DNA of 11,249 bases from assembly GCA_902801805.1 (NCBI GenBank), contig CADCJP010000037.1:1-11249 (forward strand), in the 5' to 3' direction. The stretch's first letter is position 1. Each line of letters opens with the position of its first letter. Below the pieces are notes generated by a model, which did no database searches, was not told where the DNA came from, and saw only the letters and a list, made by a program, of their open reading frames with translations. This DNA is from an uncultured Erysipelotrichaceae bacterium (GTDB lineage: Bacteria; Bacillota_I; Bacilli_A; RFN20; CAG-826). Positions 6,115 through 11,249 of the stretch are shown piece by piece. Position numbers and translations under genes: made by a program.

Positions 6115-6552
6115 ATGCCAAATTGTCGTAATTGTGGGGCCCGCTTAAGTAAGTTTGATACCGACTTATGCCCTGTCTGTGGTATCAAAAATCCATTAGA
6201 AGGAATTAGTAGTGAAACTGTCGAAATCACTTCCCAAATTGATTTAAGTCAAATGAAGGAAGGTCAACAAGTGAAACGCCGTCGCAAGGTGTTAACTCTT
6301 TTGTTCTACGTCATTGGTTTCACTGGCGCTGCTTTCTTTTACATTAAAAAAGCGATGATGGGTTTAATTTGGCTTATTTGTAATTTAGTAGTGATGGGTG
6401 GTTTATTCGCTTTATTCTATTTCACCGTGAAAAACTTAGCGGTCGCTATTATTGTGCCAATCTTAGTGGCCTATGTGACCAATATTATTGTCGGTGTTGT
6501 TTATAATTTCTTACCAAACATCAAAGATGGTGAAGGAGAGTTTATTGTCTAA
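6115..6552 (+). CDS. Zinc-ribbon membrane protein, TM2-like
   Basis: 145 residues. The N-terminus is a compact zinc ribbon with two CxxC knuckles (C4/C7 and C19/C22), followed by a polar linker to about residue 52 and a basic RRRK. Three hydrophobic segments then follow (about 59-77, 80-103 and 107-133). The segment around FYVIGFTGAAFFYIKKAMMGLIWLI recalls TM2-domain proteins, in which a short turn joins two helices, but the classical HRFY motif is only partly kept. The zinc ribbon should face the cytoplasm. First gene of the operon; its stop overlaps the rsmE start by one base (TAATG), implying translational coupling. Function unknown. A role in envelope or translation quality control would be speculation. 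Confidence 0.8.
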   Translation: MPNCRNCGARLSKFDTDLCPVCGIKNPLEGISSETVEITSQIDLSQMKEGQQVKRRRKVLTLLFYVIGFTGAAFFYIKKAMMGLIWLICNLVVMGGLFALFYFTVKNLAVAIIVPILVAYVTNIIVGVVYNFLPNIKDGEGEFIV

Positions 6553-7265
6553 TGCAACGCTATTTTGCCACTCTTATTGATTCAGAACACGTCAAATTAG
6601 AACCAGAAGATGAACATCATCTTTTGCATGTCATGCGCATGAGACAAGGCGATGAAATCGAAGTGGTCGCTAATGGTGTTCTTTACTTATGCAATATTGG
6701 TAGTACGAATCCTTTAACAATTTACGCTGTTCATGAAATCGAGACTGATGTCGAACTTAATGTTGATGTCACTTTATTATTTGCTCTCACCAAAGGTGAT
6801 AGAACTGATTTAGTGGTGCAAAAAGCCACTGAATTAGGAGTTAAAAAAGTGGCTCTCATCCAAAGCGAAAGAACAGTGGTGAGATACGAAGAAAAAGATA
6901 TCACTAAGAAGTGTGCCCGCTATCAAAAGATTATGAAAGAAGCGAGTGAACAATCACATCGTTTAGTCGTTCCTGAAATGATGGGCATCTTTAATTTAAA
7001 GAAACTACCAAAAGAAGTATTCAGTGATCTTAACTACGTTGGTTATGAAAAAGACGCTAGTGATGTGAGTGGCATGTTTGCTAACTTTGATAAAAAGAAA
7101 TCAATTACCATTCTCATTGGTCCTGAAGGTGGTTTCTCAGAAAACGAAATTGAAAGCTTAACCAAACAAGGATTTATTAGAACTTCCTTAGGCAAGCGCA
7201 TATTACGCGCGGAAACCGCGGCCATATATGCTTTAAGTGTGATAGGATATTTGTTAGAGAGATGA
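6552..7265 (+). CDS. rsmE: 16S rRNA (uracil(1498)-N(3))-methyltransferase RsmE
   Basis: 237 residues, normal for RsmE, a SPOUT-class, SAM-dependent methylase that makes m3U1498 in helix 44 of 16S rRNA near the decoding site. Visible motifs: N-terminal PUA-like region with HHLLHVMRM (22-30), KATELGVKKV (91-100), QSERTVVR (104-111), the conserved EASEQSHRLVVP (130-141), and the SPOUT knot with IGPEGGFSENEI (189-200) and LGKRILRAETAAIYAL (213-228). The start overlaps the preceding stop (TAATG), with GAAGGAG upstream. Its 3' end overlaps the next gene by ATGA. In B. subtilis, rsmE (yqeU) lies next to mtaB (yqeV), as it nearly does here. Confidence 0.96.
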   Translation: MQRYFATLIDSEHVKLEPEDEHHLLHVMRMRQGDEIEVVANGVLYLCNIGSTNPLTIYAVHEIETDVELNVDVTLLFALTKGDRTDLVVQKATELGVKKVALIQSERTVVRYEEKDITKKCARYQKIMKEASEQSHRLVVPEMMGIFNLKKLPKEVFSDLNYVGYEKDASDVSGMFANFDKKKSITILIGPEGGFSENEIESLTKQGFIRTSLGKRILRAETAAIYALSVIGYLLER

Positions 7266-8044
7266 AAAGATTACTAAAGTACATTGCTAGCAAAGCGAAA
7301 AAGAGAACAACCTTCGAACAAAGCGAAGAGTTCCAATTCTTTTTAGATAACCGTCATTACTTAACTAGACTTCCTAAGTTCAGTGATTTCTATGAACCAG
7401 GAGATGAACCATTCAACGTTATCCGTGCGAATGTGATTTTATATTCCTACATCAACAAGATGACCATGGAAGCGGAAATCATTAACTTAAAAAGCTACAT
7501 CAGTGGCACTAGTAAAAGTAACCGCGCTAACTTTGTGAAGTCATATCATGAAATCATCTCCGAGCAACCATATTATCAAGAAGGAAAGAACAAGATTTAT
7601 ATCCCATTTTTCTCTCGTTCTTTAAATCAAATCTACTTTGACGAACCAGAGAAAATGTTAACCTCTCCTTATGCTGACTTGAAAGATAAATTCCAAGATA
7701 CAGTCATTGATCCATTTGATACCTATGGTAGTGAGATTTATAACTCACATTTCTCTAGACTTGTCAAAGTCTTAAACGTTGATAAAGAAACAGCCTTCTT
7801 CCATTACGACACAAATACAATCTATTTCGTTAATGAACAAGGAAGACTCGATGGTGCGGTCGTACTTTTTGATAAGTACTTACGTCACCCAAACTATTCC
7901 CATATGTTAGAAAGAATTAAGCCAGTCGTGGAAGCTTATTTCAATTTTGACCGTGAAGGATTTATTAATGCCTTATATAATAACGGCTTTATTTCCTTAC
8001 GTTTAGTGCACTTAATTCAATTCCACGATTGGGCTAAACTATGA
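7262..8044 (+). CDS. Hypothetical protein between rsmE and mtaB
   Basis: 260 residues, not recognised. The protein looks soluble: no signal peptide, no membrane segment, no cysteine, and a single Trp near the C-terminus. The first 15 residues are strongly basic; the rest is rich in Tyr, Phe and charged residues with mixed alpha/beta character. No nucleotide-binding, SAM-binding or metal motif is visible. It is locked into the operon by 4-base ATGA overlaps at both ends, so it is probably translated together with rsmE and mtaB. The start is fixed by that overlap. Position suggests a link to RNA modification or ribosome function, but this is guilt by association only. Codon use looks like that of its neighbours, which argues against recent acquisition. 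Confidence 0.85.
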   Translation: MKRLLKYIASKAKKRTTFEQSEEFQFFLDNRHYLTRLPKFSDFYEPGDEPFNVIRANVILYSYINKMTMEAEIINLKSYISGTSKSNRANFVKSYHEIISEQPYYQEGKNKIYIPFFSRSLNQIYFDEPEKMLTSPYADLKDKFQDTVIDPFDTYGSEIYNSHFSRLVKVLNVDKETAFFHYDTNTIYFVNEQGRLDGAVVLFDKYLRHPNYSHMLERIKPVVEAYFNFDREGFINALYNNGFISLRLVHLIQFHDWAKL

Positions 8045-9297
8045 AAACATTTACCACTTACAATCTTGGCTGCAAAGTGAATGCTTATGAACTAAGCGCG
8101 ATTTCATCTTTGCTTTTAAAAGAAGGCTTTATTGAAGATAACACTAATCCAGATGTCGTGATTATTAACACCTGTTCAGTGACCGCGACCGCGGATCAAA
8201 AAAGCCGTCAACACATCCGTAAAATGCAAAAATTATTCCCTAACGCTGTTATCGCAGTGATGGGTTGTTATTCACAAGGAAACTATAAATTCATCGAAGA
8301 AGAAATTAAACCTACAATTCTTTTGGGTACTTCTCATAGAAGAGACGTCGTGGATCTCGTTAAAAAGGCTTTAGCGAATAAAGAAAACTACACTCTCATT
8401 GAAGAGAAAACTAGAGACTTTGAATATGAAGAATTAGGTATCACTTCTTATACAGAAAACGTGAGAGCGTTCCTTAAGATTCAAGATGGCTGTAATAACT
8501 TCTGTACATACTGCATCGTCCCATATAGACGTGGTAAGATGCGTTCCCGTAAAAAAGAGAATGTCATTAATGAAGCGAAATATCTCGTCGAACAAGGCTA
8601 TCAAGAAATTTCTGGTATCCATGTTGGAGGATATGGTCAAGACTTAGAAGATTGTTCCTTCTCTTCACTCGTGGAAGAATTATCCAATATCGATGGATTA
8701 AAGAGTTTAAGAATCTCTTCTATTGAAGAAAGTGAAATTGATGATAAATTAATCGAACTCATACAAAAGAAAGACAATCTCGCTAAACATCTACACATCC
8801 CTCTTCAAAGTGGTTCTAACCATGTCTTAAAGATGATGGGACGTAAATACACACGCGAACAATTTATCGCTCGTATTAAGCAAATCAAGAAACTAGTTCC
8901 TGATGTGATGATCTCTGGTGATGTCATCGTGGGCTTCCCTCAAGAAACAGAACAAGACTTTATGGATAGCTATTCACTTTGTGAAGAATGCTTTGATATG
9001 CTTCATGTCTTCCCATATAGCATGCGCCCAGGCACTGCCGCGGCGAGAATGGATGGACAAATCTCTCCAGAAGTGAAGAAAGAAAGAAGCAAGAAACTCT
9101 TAGAGTTAAGCGATAGATTATACCAAAGCTACGCGAATAGATTTATTGGTCAAGAAGTCACTGTTTTAATCGAAAAATATGATGAAAAACAACAAGCATT
9201 TATTGGTCATACATCTAATTATTTAGAGGTGAAGATTCTAAAAGAATCTAAGGTCGGAGAGTTTAAGGTAATTAAGTTACAAAAAAGTATGATATAA
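8041..9297 (+). CDS. mtaB: tRNA (N6-threonylcarbamoyladenosine(37)-C2)-methylthiotransferase MtaB
   Basis: 418-residue radical-SAM methylthiotransferase that converts t6A37 to ms2t6A37 in tRNAs reading ANN codons (such as tRNA-Lys). N-terminal UPF0004 domain with cluster-binding cysteines C11 (LGCKVNAYE), C45 (NTCSVTATADQKSRQ) and C76 (MGCYSQ). Radical-SAM domain with C151, C155 and C158 in DGCNNFCTYCIVPYRRG, then RISSIEESEI, HIPLQSGSNHVLKMMGRKYT and DVIVGFPQET. C-terminal TRAM domain (about residues 355-415, QEVTVLIEKYDEKQQAFIGH). GCKVN..E and NTCSVT..AD.KSRQ point to MtaB rather than MiaB. The start overlaps the previous stop (ATGA). Last gene of the operon. Confidence 0.96.
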   Translation: MKTFTTYNLGCKVNAYELSAISSLLLKEGFIEDNTNPDVVIINTCSVTATADQKSRQHIRKMQKLFPNAVIAVMGCYSQGNYKFIEEEIKPTILLGTSHRRDVVDLVKKALANKENYTLIEEKTRDFEYEELGITSYTENVRAFLKIQDGCNNFCTYCIVPYRRGKMRSRKKENVINEAKYLVEQGYQEISGIHVGGYGQDLEDCSFSSLVEELSNIDGLKSLRISSIEESEIDDKLIELIQKKDNLAKHLHIPLQSGSNHVLKMMGRKYTREQFIARIKQIKKLVPDVMISGDVIVGFPQETEQDFMDSYSLCEECFDMLHVFPYSMRPGTAAARMDGQISPEVKKERSKKLLELSDRLYQSYANRFIGQEVTVLIEKYDEKQQAFIGHTSNYLEVKILKESKVGEFKVIKLQKSMI

Positions 9298-9298
9298 T
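9290..9298 (+). promoter_or_regulatory. Possible extended -10 promoter in the 3' end of mtaB
   Basis: TGATATAAT (TG, one base, then a perfect TATAAT at 9293-9298) spans the mtaB stop codon. No -35 box is evident. It would be a second, weaker start upstream of rpmF. Confidence 0.3.
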
Positions 9299-9339
9299 CG
9301 AGATAATTTACGATTATTTAGAAGATGTCTAAAAATGGA

Positions 9340-9368
9340 TTGACTAAATAGGTACTTATTAATATAAT
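9340..9368 (+). promoter_or_regulatory. Strong promoter of rpmF
   Basis: -35 TTGACT (9340-9345), 17-bp spacer, perfect -10 TATAAT (9363-9368). The leader is only about 24 bases and carries the strong Shine-Dalgarno AAGGAGGA (9383-9390). Confidence 0.88.
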
Positions 9369-9398
9369 AATTCACGTTGCTTAAGGAGGAAGACAAAC

Positions 9399-9665
9399 AT
9401 GGCCGTCCCACAAAGAAGAATTAGCAAAACAAGAAAAAGATTAAGAAGAACACATTTCAAATTAAACGTTACAGGTTTAGTGACATGCCCACACTGTGGT
9501 GCCATGATCAAAGCTCACCACGTTTGTCCAAAGTGTGGTTACTATGCTGGTAAAGCCGTTATCTTAGATGGCAAACTCGTTAAAGAAGAAAAACCAGCTG
9601 CTGCTAAGAAAGCTCCAGCCAAAAAGGCTCCAGCTAAAAAAGCCGCTAAAAAAGAAGAAAAGTAA
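9399..9665 (+). CDS. rpmF: Large-subunit ribosomal protein bL32, with extended Ala/Lys/Pro tail
   Basis: 88 residues. The L32 core (1 to about 58) is clear: the [19 protein letters not shown] start, then a zinc ribbon with C30/C33 (CPHC) and C43/C46 (CPKC), so this is the zinc-binding (C+) form. L32 binds the 50S subunit around domain I/V of 23S rRNA, near the exit side. bL32 usually has about 56-60 residues; here a further 30 or so form a low-complexity tail of KKAPAK-type repeats ending KKEEK, like an H1 or HU tail. Single-gene transcript, with a near-consensus promoter and its own GNRA-loop terminator. The start is unambiguous from AAGGAGGA eight bases upstream. Confidence 0.95.
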   Translation: MAVPQRRISKTRKRLRRTHFKLNVTGLVTCPHCGAMIKAHHVCPKCGYYAGKAVILDGKLVKEEKPAAAKKAPAKKAPAKKAAKKEEK

Positions 9666-9690
9666 TTTTCTAAAATAATCTTTTATTGAT

Positions 9691-9716
9691 AAAAGGCGAG
9701 GAAACTCGTCTTTTTT
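9691..9716 (+). terminator. Intrinsic terminator of rpmF
   Basis: 10-bp stem (AAAAGGCGAG at 9691-9700 with CTCGTCTTTT at 9705-9714, one G-U pair), closed by a GAAA tetraloop and ending in TTTTTT. Confidence 0.9.
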
Positions 9717-9730
9717 ATTGTTTCTATATT

Positions 9731-9757
9731 TGTTATAATAAAATGCTTACAAAGGAG
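9731..9757 (+). promoter_or_regulatory. Extended -10 promoter and RBS of deoC
   Basis: TGTTATAAT (extended -10; TATAAT at 9734-9739) without a recognisable -35, because the expected position is the T-tract of the preceding terminator. Shine-Dalgarno AAAGGAG (9751-9757) lies eight bases before the ATG. Confidence 0.65.
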
Positions 9758-9765
9758 CAAATAAG

Positions 9766-10404
9766 ATGAATTACAATAAACTCATTGATCATACTTTACT
9801 TAAGCAAGATGCCTCTCCAGAACAAATCGTTAAACTTTGTGAAGAAGCCAAACAATTTGATTTCATGTCTGTCTGTGTTAATCCTGCTTATGTCCCATTA
9901 GCCGCGGAATGTTTAAAAGGTAGTGACGTTAAAGTCTGTACCGTTATTGGTTTCCCTCTCGGCATGAACTTAACAAAGACTAAAGTTGAAGAAGCCGTTT
10001 TAACCGTTAAAGAAGGCGCTCAAGAAGTTGATATGGTTATCAACGTTGGCATGCTTAAAGCCGGTCACGATGACTATGTGAGAGAAGAAATCAGAGAAAT
10101 TAAACAAGCTGTTGGTCATAACATTATCTTAAAAGTCATTATTGAAACATGCTTATTAAATAACGATGAAATCGTTCGTGCATGTAAAGCCGCAAAAGAA
10201 GCAGGCGCTGACTTCGTTAAGACAAGCACAGGTTTCTCCACAGGTGGTGCAACTGTTGAAGCAGTTAAACTCATGAGAGAAACGGTTGGTCCAGAAATGG
10301 GTGTTAAAGCCAGTGGTGGTGTTCGTACACACGAAGACTTAATTGCCATGGTTGAAGCGGGTGCTAACCGCATCGGCACATCCAGTGGTGCGAAAATTAT
10401 TTAA
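9766..10404 (+). CDS. deoC: Deoxyribose-phosphate aldolase DeoC
   Basis: 212-residue class I aldolase, normal for short bacterial DERA. It splits 2-deoxyribose-5-phosphate into glyceraldehyde-3-phosphate and acetaldehyde, feeding deoxynucleoside catabolism into glycolysis. The TIM-barrel signature residues are present: LIDHTLLK at the start, VIGFPLGMN (60-68), [10 protein letters not shown] (88-97, catalytic-type D89), the Schiff-base lysine K152 in [10 protein letters not shown]181 in [10 protein letters not shown], and a phosphate-binding GTSSGAKI end. No other nucleoside-salvage gene (deoA, deoB, nupC, pdp, deoR) is nearby. Own extended -10 promoter; no terminator before rpsU, so read-through into rpsU is possible. 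Confidence 0.97.
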   Translation: MNYNKLIDHTLLKQDASPEQIVKLCEEAKQFDFMSVCVNPAYVPLAAECLKGSDVKVCTVIGFPLGMNLTKTKVEEAVLTVKEGAQEVDMVINVGMLKAGHDDYVREEIREIKQAVGHNIILKVIIETCLLNNDEIVRACKAAKEAGADFVKTSTGFSTGGATVEAVKLMRETVGPEMGVKASGGVRTHEDLIAMVEAGANRIGTSSGAKII

Positions 10405-10413
10405 CAATAATAC

Positions 10414-10442
10414 TTGCAATAGTTAGACTACTTTGTAATAAT
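10414..10442 (+). promoter_or_regulatory. Promoter of rpsU-tRNA-fMet
   Basis: -35 TTGCAA (10414-10419), 17-bp spacer, -10 AATAAT (10437-10442) with an extended-10 TG at 10434-10435. It lies in the 75-base gap after deoC. Confidence 0.6.
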
Positions 10443-10463
10443 AGACACGTTGCGAAAAGCTTC

Positions 10464-10473
10464 AAGGAGGTGA
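10464..10473 (+). promoter_or_regulatory. Full-length Shine-Dalgarno of rpsU
   Basis: AAGGAGGTGA is complementary over all ten bases to the canonical 16S rRNA 3' end (UCACCUCCUU). It lies six bases before the rpsU ATG and fixes that start. Confidence 0.85.
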
Positions 10474-10479
10474 ATAGAC

Positions 10480-10656
10480 ATGCCAAAGACTTCAGTTCGT
10501 GAAAACGAAACATTAGATGATGCTCTTCGTAGATTCAAAAGACAAGTTAATAAAGCTGGCACTATCCAAGAAGCCCGTAAGAGAGAATTTTTCTTAAAGA
10601 AATCTCTTAAGAGAAAAGTGAAAAGCGAAAACGCTCGTCGCAAAAATCGCAAGTAA
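10480..10656 (+). CDS. rpsU: Small-subunit ribosomal protein bS21
   Basis: 58-residue basic protein starting [20 protein letters not shown], with [14 protein letters not shown] in the middle and an Arg/Lys-rich end (NARRKNRK): a standard bS21. S21 sits on the 30S platform near the anti-Shine-Dalgarno end of 16S rRNA and helps mRNA engagement. Its start is set by the ten-base AAGGAGGTGA six bases upstream. In B. subtilis rpsU follows mtaB directly; here rpmF and deoC lie between. A GC-rich hairpin and the initiator tRNA follow within 31 bases with no terminator between, so rpsU and the tRNA are probably one transcript. Confidence 0.96.
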   Translation: MPKTSVRENETLDDALRRFKRQVNKAGTIQEARKREFFLKKSLKRKVKSENARRKNRK

Positions 10657-10662
10657 TTAATT

Positions 10663-10682
10663 GCCTGGACTAAACTCCGGGC
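10663..10682 (+). other. GC-rich hairpin between rpsU and tRNA-fMet
   Basis: GCCTGG (10663-10668) pairs with CCGGGC (10677-10682) around an eight-base loop, with one G-U pair. No T-tract follows, so it is not an intrinsic terminator. It may mark mRNA/tRNA processing or protect the rpsU 3' end. Confidence 0.5.
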
Positions 10683-10687
10683 GAGAT

Positions 10688-10763
10688 CGCGGAGTAGAGC
10701 AGTGGTAGCTCGTCAGGCCCATAACCTGGAGGTCGGTGTGTTCAAGTCCACCCTCCGCAACCA
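10688..10763 (+). tRNA. tRNA-fMet (initiator, anticodon CAT) with atypical features
   Basis: 76-base cloverleaf. The C1-A72 mismatch at the top of the acceptor (CGCGGAG / CTCCGCA) is the bacterial initiator hallmark, and CCA is encoded at 10761-10763. The D-arm is GAGC-AGTGGTA-GCTC and the anticodon arm TCAGG-CCCATAA-CCTGG. Several positions are unusual. Base 33 is C where nearly all tRNAs have U. The first of the three conserved initiator G-C pairs is A-U (AGG/CCT). The T-arm (GGTGTG-TTCAAGT-CCACC) has one extra base in its 5' strand, which pairs only if a T is bulged. The gene follows rpsU and ends in a strong terminator. It may be a functional but divergent initiator, a decaying copy, or carry a sequencing error. 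Confidence 0.85.
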
Positions 10764-10773
10764 GATGATAACT

Positions 10774-10802
10774 ACAGTATCGAGAAATCGGTACTGTTTT
10801 TT
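10774..10802 (+). terminator. Intrinsic terminator after tRNA-fMet
   Basis: 9-bp stem (ACAGTATCG at 10774-10782 with CGGTACTGT at 10789-10797, one G-U pair), six-base loop, then TTTTTT. Confidence 0.9.
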
Positions 10803-10803
10803 A

Positions 10804-10831
10804 TTGACTTTTACAGCGTAATGGCTATGAT
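10804..10831 (+). promoter_or_regulatory. Promoter of the AbrB-like/ABC operon
   Basis: -35 TTGACT (10804-10809), 16-bp spacer, -10 TATGAT (10826-10831). The predicted start, about 10838, is only about 23 bases before the ATG and falls within the first of the three direct repeats. Confidence 0.7.
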
Positions 10832-10834
10832 TAA

Positions 10835-10860
10835 GTAAGAAAGGTAAGAAAAGTAAGAAT
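10835..10860 (+). repeat. Three tandem 9-bp repeats (GTAAGAAA) before the AbrB-like gene
   Basis: GTAAGAAAG (10835-10843), GTAAGAAAA (10844-10852) and GTAAGAAT (10853-10860) run head to tail up to the start codon at 10861. They fill the whole predicted leader and take the place of a normal Shine-Dalgarno. A regulatory role (operator or RNA site) is inferred. Confidence 0.7.
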
Positions 10861-11061
10861 ATGAACAATAATAATCAAGACCGTTTCATTGTCAGTGTGA
10901 AAGTGGGACCTAAAGGTCAAATCACAATACCAAAAGAAGCTAGAGAAATGTTTGATATCAAAGAAGGCGAAACATTAATGGTTTTAGGTGATAAACAAAA
11001 GGGTATCGCTATATTAAAAGCTGATGCCTTCTATCGTATCGCGGAGGACCAAATCAAATGA
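10861..11061 (+). CDS. AbrB/MazE/SpoVT-family transcriptional regulator
   Basis: 66 residues with one swapped-hairpin AbrB domain (about 11-53): VKVGPKGQITIPKEAREMFDI, then EGETLMVLGD and GIAILKADAF. Such proteins bind DNA as dimers or tetramers. A short tail (RIAEDQIK) follows the domain. Its stop overlaps the start of the ABC ATPase by ATGA, so the two are translationally coupled and the regulator probably controls the transporter and itself. The RBS is poor: only purine-rich repeats precede the ATG, suggesting low or regulated translation. An antitoxin role (MazE type) is less likely, since the partner is an ABC ATPase and not a toxin. Confidence 0.92.
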   Translation: MNNNNQDRFIVSVKVGPKGQITIPKEAREMFDIKEGETLMVLGDKQKGIAILKADAFYRIAEDQIK

Positions 11062-11249
11062 GCGACATATTAAGATTAGAAAATGTTAGAAAAACATATC
11101 CTTCTTTTACATTAAAAGACGTTTCTTTTGAAGTTAAACCTGGACAAATAATGGGTTTTATTGGCCGTAATGGTGCGGGTAAAACCACAACTTTAAAATG
11201 CATTATGAATCTCATCCATTATGAAAGTGGAAAGATTTCCGCTTTTGAA
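11058..11249 (+). CDS. ABC transporter ATP-binding protein (3' end outside window)
   Basis: The first 64 residues are present. They start MSDILRLENVRKTYPSFTLKD, as usual for ABC-2-type ATPases, with the A-loop region aromatic (Y14) and Walker A GRNGAGKTTT at about residues 37-46. The Q-loop, signature and Walker B lie beyond the window edge. It powers an exporter or other ABC-2 transporter whose permease should follow. The start overlaps the AbrB-like gene (ATGA), with GGAGG (11043-11047) ten bases upstream. Substrate unknown. Confidence 0.93.
   Translation, partial: MSDILRLENVRKTYPSFTLKDVSFEVKPGQIMGFIGRNGAGKTTTLKCIMNLIHYESGKISAFE

Noticed and set aside
9294..9317. A 7-bp hairpin (ATAATCG/CGATTAT) as a terminator for mtaB.
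   Set aside because: The stem is AT-rich, the loop is ten bases, and no T-tract follows.
9580..9655. A CRISPR or mobile-element repeat in the rpmF tail.
   Set aside because: The repetition is codon-level (Lys/Ala/Pro), in frame and inside a gene; there are no spacers or terminal inverted repeats.
10663..10682. An intrinsic terminator between rpsU and the initiator tRNA.
   Set aside because: The hairpin has no T-tract, and the true terminator lies after the tRNA at 10774-10802.
10861..11061. A MazE-type antitoxin of a toxin-antitoxin pair.
   Set aside because: The overlapping downstream gene is an ABC ATPase with a Walker A motif, not a toxin.

Overview
The window looks like a chromosomal segment of an uncultivated, low-GC, Gram-positive-type bacterium. 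By eye it fits the Bacilli/Erysipelotrichia/Mollicutes-related gut lineages. The evidence is AT-rich DNA, near-consensus sigma-A promoters, strong AAGGAGG ribosome binding sites, a B. subtilis-like rsmE-mtaB-rpsU gene neighbourhood, tRNAs with encoded CCA, and surface proteins with InlB/Flg_new-type repeats and CotH domains. TGA is used as a stop (for example at the ends of rsmE and of the gene after it) and Trp is encoded by TGG, so this is not the Mycoplasma genetic code. The lineage is an inference; no 16S or other phylogenetic marker is present.

Region 1 (1-2272, + strand) starts inside a large repeat-bearing surface protein. It reads to a stop at 857, then continues in the next frame to 1575, which implies a single-base frameshift near 850. 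A strong hairpin terminator follows, then mntP, a manganese exporter. Region 2 (2269-5712, - strand) holds a MATE-family exporter convergent with mntP, their ends overlapping by four bases, and a CotH-kinase-domain lipoprotein with its own terminator. Region 3 (5801-5986, - strand) is an elongator tRNA-Met gene with promoter and terminator; a near-perfect cre-like palindrome fills its promoter spacer.

Region 4 (6017-9297, + strand) is a tightly overlapping four-gene operon: a zinc-ribbon membrane protein, rsmE (16S rRNA m3U1498 methylase), an unrecognised 260-residue protein, and mtaB (tRNA ms2t6A37 methylthiotransferase). Region 5 (9340-10802, + strand) contains rpmF (L32, with an unusual Ala/Lys/Pro tail), deoC, rpsU (S21, a 58-codon gene) and an initiator tRNA with several abnormal positions, with promoters and terminators visible between them. 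Region 6 (10804-11249) starts a regulator-transporter operon: an AbrB/SpoVT-type regulator, preceded by three 9-bp direct repeats, overlaps the start of an ABC transporter ATPase that runs off the window.

Regions 3-5 are largely a translation neighbourhood (rRNA methylation, tRNA modification, two ribosomal proteins, elongator and initiator Met tRNAs). Regions 1, 2 and 6 are envelope functions: surface display, metal and drug export. No mobile element, CRISPR array or integrated phage is visible. The most unusual items are the aberrant initiator tRNA, the operator-like palindrome in the tRNA-Met promoter, the repeats before the AbrB gene, the L32 tail, and the frameshifted surface protein with a possible pore-forming-like beta module.
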